Below are positions 7,641-12,451 of a stretch of DNA of 12,451 nt, in pieces (within the stretch, counting starts at the first letter, position 1; each line of letters begins with the position of its first letter). Made by a program: the position numbers and the translations under genes. Where the stretch lies: the NCBI GenBank assembly GCA_024274855.1, contig JAJSAJ010000709.1:1-12451 (forward strand), in the 5' to 3' direction. Source of the stretch: Planctomycetota bacterium (GTDB taxonomy: Bacteria; Planctomycetota; Planctomycetia; Pirellulales; Pirellulaceae). Below the pieces are notes generated by a model that was not told the origin of the DNA, did no database searches, and worked only from the letters and a program-made list of their open reading frames with translations.

Positions 7641-8194
7641 TCACGAAGGGTCAAAAATTGGGTAGAGAATCTCGCATTCGCTTTCAATGTAGATCCGTTG
7701 CTGCCAGTGCGCAGAATGCTCCCTTTCCCCCAAGTGGAGTCGGCAGCGGTTAAGATTTGACGAGGAGGAGGGGCAACAACGGGTGCCCGCAAAGAGAATG
7801 TCGAGCGTTGGTCGCTCACGAAACATACACACGCGGTGAGCGCAGCTTACACGCCCAAACTCCCAGTCTGTCGGCGCCTGGCAACCGTAGTTCCCGTCAT
7901 GGTCGGCTATCTATTTCACCAGCAACCGCCCTGCTCTGGCGGCGACCAGCTGCGCGGGCAGGCAGTAATCGGCTGCCGGTTCGCCGGTCGTGCGCGGAAA
8001 CATGCCGAGGATTCTGTCGAGGTCCGGCTTGCCGGGAATTGCATCACGTGCTGGGTCGTGTCGCATCGCGCGCCGTTTGCGGACGGAGTCGGCCGGTGGT
8101 GCACTCGATTTGTTGGCTCATATCAATGCAACGCCAATCGAACTCGTCAGAGAATATCGAATAAAGTCGCGTCGCGTTTCGTTGGTGTGCGCCA
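7641..8194. other. Stretch with no confident gene
   Basis: About 550 bp between the tandem repeat and the PH-like gene. Both plus- and minus-strand frames are open for 60-135 codons, but most have Cys/Arg/Ser-rich compositions unlike proteins. The one protein-like stretch is on the minus strand at 8066-7911 (51 codons from ATG, listed separately). The rest could be decayed coding sequence or regulatory DNA. Confidence 0.5.
7911..8066 (-). CDS. Possible 51-residue protein or decayed gene remnant
   Basis: The frame runs from ATG 8066-8064 to TAG 7913-7911 and encodes MRHDPARDAIPGKPDLDRIL, then MFPRTTGEPAADYCLP and AARAGRLLVK. Amino acid use and GC-rich third positions (about three quarters) look coding. 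The frame is open upstream to a TGA at 8120-8118 but has no other start. No Shine-Dalgarno is visible, so it may be the C-terminal remnant of a lost gene. I do not recognise the family. Confidence 0.25.
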   Translation of the reverse strand: MRHDPARDAIPGKPDLDRILGMFPRTTGEPAADYCLPAQLVAARAGRLLVK

Positions 8195-8629
8195 TCACAA
8201 ACATTCTTTCGTTTGCCATTGATCAAAATGCAGCAGGTCATCCCGGAACTCCTTCCAGTTGCGAACGAATCCTCTCGGTATGCGAATACTGCGGTGGCCA
8301 GAAAGGCGAATGACGATCGACCCCGGCCACAAATGCCGCGATTCGACAACGTCCGTGACTTCGTTCCACATGTAAGATCGTTGGTTCCGCACCAACGGAC
8401 ACGGTGATGCAAATGTAATAGACTCGTGAGTGAGCGTTATTCTTGCCGGAATCACATAGGAGAAAAGCGAGCCTATGACAGCAAACACTGCCACGACTGC
8501 CCAATTCGGGGTCGTGCGTGAGAAGTGCTCAGCGATAGCGAACCACAGAACAATAATGATCGGAGCATATAGCCAGAATCGGGGCGGAGGATAGGTCTTG
8601 GTTATTTGATACCGTGCGCAATCTGTCAT
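8195..8629 (-). CDS. Two-helix membrane protein with PH-like C-terminal domain
   Basis: A 144-residue protein starting at ATG 8629-8627, with AGGAG 9 nt upstream. Two hydrophobic helices lie at about residues 19-35 (WLYAPIIIVLWFAIA) and 42-60 (NWAVVAVFAVIGSLFSYVI). The rest (62-140) is strand-rich: ITLTHESITF, then a WNEVTDVV segment, SIVIRLSG, RIPRGF and a final helix WKEFRDDLL. This resembles the bacterial PH (DUF304-type) domain that follows a helical hairpin in small membrane proteins, with the soluble part probably cytoplasmic. No operon partner is certain; the 44-codon frame upstream (8939-8804) is doubtful. Function is unknown. Confidence 0.72.
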   Translation of the reverse strand: MTDCARYQITKTYPPPRFWLYAPIIIVLWFAIAEHFSRTTPNWAVVAVFAVIGSLFSYVIPARITLTHESITFASPCPLVRNQRSYMWNEVTDVVESRHLWPGSIVIRLSGHRSIRIPRGFVRNWKEFRDDLLHFDQWQTKECL

Positions 8630-8704
8630 TCAGTTCCACTCCTGGAGAAGGCTCCAGATGCTCTGAAAATCGAAGTCACGAGTGGTATGCGACGATTCTT
8701 CAGA

Positions 8705-8746
8705 ATGGTGTAGTCCGAAAGACACAGCGTTTCCAGTCTACACCAT
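8705..8746. other. Perfect 9-bp inverted repeat (hairpin)
   Basis: ATGGTGTAG (8705-8713) and CTACACCAT (8738-8746) are exact reverse complements. A GAAA/TTTC pair inside them can extend the stem. No T-tract follows on either strand, so it is not a standard intrinsic terminator. On the minus strand it would lie in the leader of the PH-like gene. Confidence 0.6.
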
Positions 8747-8902
8747 GAACCGGGAAATAGGGAGTCGTACAGTTTTTGACGGGAGGCAGAGAGTATCGGC
8801 AAGTTATTCGTTGTCGTCGGGCGTGGTGTCGAGAGTGTCTGGGAGGTTGGCATATTTCGCCGTTTCTTGAAAAAAACATGGCTCCCCATTTCTGTTGTGC
8901 TT

Positions 8903-8929
8903 TTGGACACTTCTGAAGAACGGTACAAT
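8903..8929 (+). promoter_or_regulatory. Possible sulfatase promoter
   Basis: TTGGAC (8903-8908) and TACAAT (8924-8929) are separated by 15 bp, shorter than ideal. The -10 box is good, and the position (about 70 bp before the ATG) suits the sulfatase gene. Confidence 0.3.
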
Positions 8930-8998
8930 CGATAGTCATTTATTCGACTCACTTGCCCCTGTCGCGAGATCCGCTGCCACCTTTACCGGAGCCTGCTC

Positions 8999-10483
8999 AT
9001 GAAATCGAACGTGTTTTTCCAAACCGTCTCGCATCGACCAACGATACTTCAGACCTTTGTTGTCGGTCTGCTTGTCGCCACGGCCGTCGGGCTGACGGCA
9101 ACTATCGTCGGCGCTGCTGATCCTCCGCGGCCGAATCTGCTGGTGATTATCACCGACCAGCAACAGGCGAGCATGATGAGTTGTGCGGGCGAAAAACATG
9201 TGAAGACGCCGGCCATGGACCGGTTGGCCGCGATTGGCGTGCGGTTCGAGCGAGCGTATGCCGCCAATCCCGTCTGTGTGCCGTCGCGGATGAGCATGTT
9301 CACCGGATACTTTCCAAGCCGGTTCGGGATGCGTTCGAATGCCGAGCATCGCAACCCGGCGCCGCGGGAAGCGATCGACGGGGCCATGGGCTGGATCTTC
9401 CGACGTGCTGGTTACGACACCGTTTACGGCGGCAAGACGCACTGGATGCGGGGCATGACGCCACAAACGACCGGATTCCGGGAACTGACACTAGACCAGC
9501 GCGGAGGGCTCGCCGATGCGTGCGTTCAATTCCTGGAGAAAAAACACGACAAGCCGTTTCTGTTGGTTGCATCCTTCATCAATCCGCATGACATCTGCTA
9601 CATGGCCATCGACGACTACACGCGTGCCGAGGGCAAGCCGATCATGTATCCCAAGAGTCACGTCGAGAGGCAGTGTTTGGCGCGCGCAATGCAACTGCCG
9701 GCGGGTGTCGCTCGGGCACAATTCTTTGAAACCTACGCGCCCCCGTTGCCGGGCAACTTTGCGATCCCGAAGAACGAGCCGGAATGTATTGGTGAACAGT
9801 ACGTTCGAATTCGCGGCTTCCAAGATTTTGTCCGTCGTAACTGGTCGCCCGAGCGTTGGCGACGGCACCGCTGGGCCTATCGCCGGCTCACGGAGATGGT
9901 AGACGCCCATATCGGCAAGTTAGTCGACGTGCTCGAACGTACCGGATTGGACAAGAATACCGTGACCATTTTTGCCAGCGACCACGGCGACATGGACGGC
10001 TCGCATCATCTTGAACATAAGTCGGTCCTTTACGAGGAAGCCGCACGCGTTCCACTGATCATCGCCGGGAAGGGCGTGGAACGTCGAGGCGAAGCAGACA
10101 ACACGCACCTCGTTTCCGTCGGCCTGGATTTGATTCCTACACTGTGCGATTTTGCGTCGATTCGTCCGCCGGAGGGACTGCCCGGAAGAAGCCTCAAACC
10201 GCTCGTATTGAAAAACGAGCCGGATAAATGGCCGGACCAGGTTGTTGTCGAAAGTAGAGCGGGTCGGATGCTCCGGACCGGCCGATTCAAGTACGTGGTC
10301 TACGAAAGCGGACAGAATCGTGAAGTCTTGATCGATCTGGAAAACGACCCGGGTGAAATGAACAATCTGGCCGGTGACCCGAAACTCGCCGACATACTGA
10401 ACGATCATCGCAGGCGCTTACGCCAATGGGTCGTCCGGTCGAACGACCGAATTGCCGAGCCGTATGTGCCGGAGGGGGAGTAA
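8999..10483 (+). CDS. Secreted type I (formylglycine) sulfatase
   Basis: A 494-residue arylsulfatase-family protein. ATG 8999 has GGAG 7 nt upstream. A signal peptide (hydrophobic core FVVGLLVATAVGLTATIV) is probably cleaved near residue 40. NLLVIITDQQ supplies metal ligand D53; the usual second Asp is Gln, as in a subset of S1 sulfatases. CVPSRMSMFTG carries C93, the residue converted to formylglycine by an FGE-type enzyme, within the C-x-P-S-R signature. Other active-site-like residues are K146 and H148 (GGKTHW), H197 (NPHD), D328 and H329 (FASDHGDMDG) and K341. The C-terminal region FKYVVYESGQ...LIDLENDPGEMNNL is typical. The enzyme should hydrolyse a sulfate ester on a polysaccharide or other organic sulfate outside the cytoplasm. 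The downstream DUF1593 protein suggests polysaccharide use. The exact substrate cannot be read from the sequence. Confidence 0.95.
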   Translation: MKSNVFFQTVSHRPTILQTFVVGLLVATAVGLTATIVGAADPPRPNLLVIITDQQQASMMSCAGEKHVKTPAMDRLAAIGVRFERAYAANPVCVPSRMSMFTGYFPSRFGMRSNAEHRNPAPREAIDGAMGWIFRRAGYDTVYGGKTHWMRGMTPQTTGFRELTLDQRGGLADACVQFLEKKHDKPFLLVASFINPHDICYMAIDDYTRAEGKPIMYPKSHVERQCLARAMQLPAGVARAQFFETYAPPLPGNFAIPKNEPECIGEQYVRIRGFQDFVRRNWSPERWRRHRWAYRRLTEMVDAHIGKLVDVLERTGLDKNTVTIFASDHGDMDGSHHLEHKSVLYEEAARVPLIIAGKGVERRGEADNTHLVSVGLDLIPTLCDFASIRPPEGLPGRSLKPLVLKNEPDKWPDQVVVESRAGRMLRTGRFKYVVYESGQNREVLIDLENDPGEMNNLAGDPKLADILNDHRRRLRQWVVRSNDRIAEPYVPEGE

Positions 10484-10622
10484 CTGCTGAGATTTTGCTG
10501 GAATGGAGTTTGGATGCTGAGCGGACTCGGGAACTTGTGACACGGGCCTCCGGATCGAGATAACCCCCTTATCACACAGGATTTGCGGTTCAATCGCATT
10601 TCTGATGTGAGTTTCTGAGGTA

Positions 10623-10638
10623 TCCTTTAAATAAAGGA
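10623..10638. promoter_or_regulatory. Palindrome overlapping a Shine-Dalgarno
   Basis: TCCTTTA (10623-10629) and TAAAGGA (10632-10638) are exact reverse complements around a 2-nt centre. The right arm includes the first bases of AAGGAG, the Shine-Dalgarno for ATG 10647. In RNA the 2-nt loop is too small for full pairing, but a shortened hairpin could mask the ribosome site. Confidence 0.45.
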
Positions 10639-10646
10639 GCCCTTGG

Positions 10647-10670
10647 ATGAACAGCCCGAATGACCGCTAG
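10647..10670 (+). other. Seven-codon leader frame ending in TAG, in frame with the next gene
   Basis: ATG 10647 follows AAGGAG with 7-nt spacing, the best ribosome site in the area. It encodes MNSPNDR and stops at TAG 10668-10670. The next codon is ATG, in the same frame, opening the small membrane protein. The arrangement fits a nonsense mutation (for example CAG to TAG) in codon 8 of a longer gene, or a leader peptide with re-initiation. Confidence 0.6.
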
Positions 10671-11075
10671 ATGCTATGCGACGATGGCGGTATCCTGTAC
10701 GCGGAAATCCTGGATCCGAGTTCGGTATGTGAGCGGCCAACGTTCGAAGGGAAACAGGGCAATGTGGCGTCATGGCAACCGCCGCGTGTTTCGCCATGCG
10801 GTCTCGCCAGACGCGTCGGGCCACCGTCGGATTTCATCGCAGTTTCGCCGGCGGTAAAGCAACTGCTCACCAATCACTGGATGATCTACGGTCTCTTGCT
10901 CTTCTGTGGGCCGATTGGGCTACCGCTGCTGTGGCTCAGTCCGCGTTTTTCGAGACTGGCGAAATCCGCAATCACATTGCTGCTGATGTCGATCACTCTG
11001 ATCTTGCCCATTATCATTTACTGGTATTCCTGCGAGTTGCTCTTGCGACCGTTGGCGACCGCTCTGGGACGGTAA
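10671..11075 (+). CDS. Small two-helix membrane protein
   Basis: The frame from ATG 10671 encodes 134 residues. A hydrophilic N-terminal part (DDGGILYAEILDP, then ASWQPPRVSP) is followed from about residue 53 by DFIAVSPAVKQLLTNHW. Two hydrophobic helices follow, at about 70-89 (WMIYGLLLFCGPIGLPLLWL) and 97-118 (LAKSAITLLLMSITLILPII), then YWYSCELLLRPL. ATG 10671 has no Shine-Dalgarno of its own; the good one serves ATG 10647, eight codons earlier in the same frame, separated by a TAG. If the TAG is an error or is read through, the product has 142 residues. The N-terminal half is soluble and both ends could be cytoplasmic. It lies between the sulfatase and the DUF1593 gene. I do not recognise a named family. 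Confidence 0.65.
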   Translation: MLCDDGGILYAEILDPSSVCERPTFEGKQGNVASWQPPRVSPCGLARRVGPPSDFIAVSPAVKQLLTNHWMIYGLLLFCGPIGLPLLWLSPRFSRLAKSAITLLLMSITLILPIIIYWYSCELLLRPLATALGR

Positions 11076-11378
11076 TGCTACGGGGAGGAGACTTGGTGGC
11101 AATTCTAGTAGAATCCATGGCATAACCGGCCCTGCTGATATACCTTTGTCCCTTCCTTGGCACAAGCTGACGGTGGTTTAACACGCGTCGGAAATTGCGG
11201 TGTCGGCTGGATGACTCTTGGGTTTGACGAACCAGCGAAGAAGGTTCGCCAGAGGGTGAAGGATCCATCTGCGATTCTCAACACAGACGGTCCCCAGGTG
11301 GACGAGACCCTTTATCAGCATTGGCTGGCGCAGGCGACCATGACCATTTCATCAAATGACCAATCGGAGACAATCACC
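11076..11378. other. Intergenic region upstream of the DUF1593 gene
   Basis: A 303-bp stretch. It holds a 13-bp quasi-palindrome, ATTCTA-G-TAGAAT, at 11102-11114 and no clear promoter. A plus-strand frame from TTG 11157 is open through it and runs in phase into the DUF1593 frame, but its sequence does not resemble a protein family and it lacks a ribosome site. Confidence 0.45.
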
Positions 11379-12451
11379 ATGAACAGACAGTATTGGGACG
11401 CGCGTCGATCAGTCCGGTTGGGGAAAACATTGAAGGGGATGTATTGAACGACGATCGTGGTTTGCATCGCCGTCCTTGTGTTGGCGATGCCGGAGGTTGT
11501 TCGTTTCGTCCACGCGGACGAGCCCGTGCGGAAACTTCGGGTTATCGCCACCACCGACGGCGAGATCGACGACCGATGTTCGATGGTCCGGTTCCTGTTG
11601 TACGCCAACCAGTGGGATATCCGCGGCATCATCCATTCCAGCTCGAAATACCATTGGAAGGGTGATGCACGGCACAAACGCCATAATTGGGCCGATGAGG
11701 TGTGGCTCGATCGGCAGCTGGACGCTTACGAGCAGGTGTACCCGAGCCTGAAATCGAACGATCCCGGCTACCCGACGGCCGATTATCTGCGCCGTCAGGT
11801 AAGCGTCGGCAACGTTGCTTACGAGGGTGATATGGAAAAGCCGACGCCGGGATCGAAACGCATCGTGCAGGTTCTACTCGAGGCCGACTCGTCGCCCGTG
11901 TGGCTGCTGGCATGGGGGGGAGCGAACACGATTGCTCGAGCGCTGAAGACCATCGAAGAGGAACATCCCGAGCGGATCGACGAAGTCTCTCACAAAGCAA
12001 AACTGTTTCTCATTACCGTACAAGACAATACGATGGACACCTACATTTTGAAACGGTGGCCGAAAGCACAATTGATTCTCAGCACGGCCTTTGGCGCGAT
12101 CGCCTACAATTGGCAGAAGATTATGACTCCTCAACAGCAGGCTTACTTCGATGGCAAATGGATGCGAGCGCACATTCTCAAGGGGCACGGGCCGCTCTGT
12201 TCGCTGTACGAAACGCATTCGGACGGCCGGTTCCGATCGGAAGGCGATTCACCCTCCTTTATGCATCTGATAGATGTGGGCCTGGCCGTGGACCTGAATC
12301 CCACATGGGGCGGCTGGGGTGGCCGGTTCCAGTGGAAGGACAACAAGTGGGACTCAGCCATGGACGATCGTGATCGTTACAAACCGATTCTGCGCTGGGC
12401 AGCCGCATTTCAGAACGACTGGGCGGCGCGTGCCGACTGGTGTGTGAGGCC
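11379..12451 (+). CDS. Secreted DUF1593 (Sde182 nucleoside-hydrolase-like) protein, in-frame TGA at codon 23, 3' end outside window
   Basis: ATG 11379 has GGAG 9 nt upstream and opens a basic n-region (MNRQYWDARRSVRLGKTLKG). After M21-Y22 comes TGA (11445-11447), and then, still in frame, the hydrophobic core TTIVVCIAVLVLAMPEVV and a cleavage-like VHA-DEP near residue 46. The split therefore falls inside one signal peptide. The mature part is open for over 300 codons: RVIATTDGEIDDRCSMVRFL, then YANQWDIRGIIHSSSKYHW. This matches the N-terminal, Asp-rich nucleoside-hydrolase-like domain of DUF1593/Sde182 (PF07632). VWLLAWGGANTIARAL and AFQNDWAARADW also fit. A GTG at 11457 could start a shorter signal peptide, but it lacks a ribosome site and basic residues. 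Members of the family are extracytoplasmic and linked to glycan use. The lost codon was probably TGG or CGA. Confidence 0.8.
11445..11447 (+). other. In-frame TGA inside the DUF1593 signal peptide
   Basis: The codons read ATG TAT TGA ACG ACG ATC GTG. The basic n-region and its ribosome site lie before the stop, and the hydrophobic core lies after it. A single transition from TGG or CGA explains it. No selenocysteine role would make sense in a signal peptide. Confidence 0.75.

Larger units (their letters stand above)
8630..8998. other. Intergenic region between PH-like gene and sulfatase
   Basis: A 369-bp region between divergent genes. It holds a hairpin at 8705-8746, a possible frameshifted 44-codon minus-strand frame (8939-8804), and a weak plus-strand promoter at 8903-8929. 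A longer open frame on the minus strand (8952-8626) overlaps the PH-like start but has Ser/Thr/Arg-rich, non-protein-like sequence. Confidence 0.5.

Noticed and set aside
7757..8222. Plus-strand frames of 128-135 codons in the gene-poor gap
   Set aside because: Cys/Arg/Ser-rich composition, no ribosome site and no recognisable domain; the minus strand of the same stretch looks more like protein.
8626..8952. 108-codon minus-strand frame overlapping the PH-like gene start by ATGA
   Set aside because: Although the 4-base overlap resembles translational coupling, the sequence is Ser/Thr/Arg-rich with no structure, and the PH-like gene has its own Shine-Dalgarno.
10559..10573. Terminator after the sulfatase gene (GATAA-CCCCC-TTATC)
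   Set aside because: Only five AT-rich base pairs and no T-tract; likely chance.
11157..11447. 96-codon frame from TTG that runs in phase into the DUF1593 start
   Set aside because: No ribosome site at the TTG and no protein-like segments before ATG 11379, which has a good ribosome site and starts a signal peptide.
252..11447. Stop-codon reassignment (alternative genetic code)
   Set aside because: All three stop codons are used as normal gene ends within the window, and each interrupting stop is different.

Overview
The window looks like chromosomal DNA of a planctomycete, probably a Pirellulales-like member. This rests on a DUF1559 protein with a prepilin-type N-terminus and H-X9-DG motif next to a small Ig/transthyretin-like lipoprotein, a formylglycine sulfatase, a DUF1593 (Sde182 nucleoside-hydrolase-like) protein, and large membrane-anchored FG-GAP and TPR proteins carrying c-type haem motifs. 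No RNA genes, CRISPR arrays, insertion sequences or phage genes were seen.

Layout. (1) 1-1820, minus strand: a GntR-headed, LacI-type-sensor regulator and, 3 nt downstream, a sugar-hydrolase-like TIM-barrel gene. The latter is cut by an in-frame TAA and runs off the left edge. Two 12-bp direct repeats 21 bp apart upstream of the regulator are good operator candidates. (2) 2050-5861: a divergent pair, an FG-GAP repeat protein with a mono-haem segment (minus) and a TPR protein with two cytochrome c domains (plus). They share a 188-bp intergenic region holding a 22-bp dyad and a sigma70-like promoter. (3) 5933-7353, minus strand: lipoprotein followed by DUF1559 protein, a typical planctomycete pair. 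(4) 7354-8194: mostly gene-free, with a four-copy 10-bp tandem repeat next to a motif also found at 1933. (5) 8195-8629, minus strand: a small two-helix membrane protein with a PH-like tail. (6) 8999-12451, plus strand: secreted sulfatase, small membrane protein and secreted DUF1593 protein (runs off the right edge).

The most unusual property is that three otherwise coherent reading frames each contain one in-frame stop, and each stop is a different codon: TAA at 252-254 in the hydrolase-like gene, TAG at 10668-10670 near the start of the small membrane protein, and TGA at 11445-11447 in the signal peptide of the DUF1593 protein. In the last two, a strong Shine-Dalgarno and start codon sit just before the stop. 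Intact neighbours use TAA, TAG and TGA as normal terminators, so codon reassignment is unlikely. Recent nonsense mutation, re-initiation or sequence error remain possible.

Functionally, the flanks suggest secreted carbohydrate degradation (regulator plus hydrolase-like protein on the left, sulfatase plus DUF1593 on the right). The central divergent pair suggests a membrane-anchored periplasmic redox module of unknown partner.
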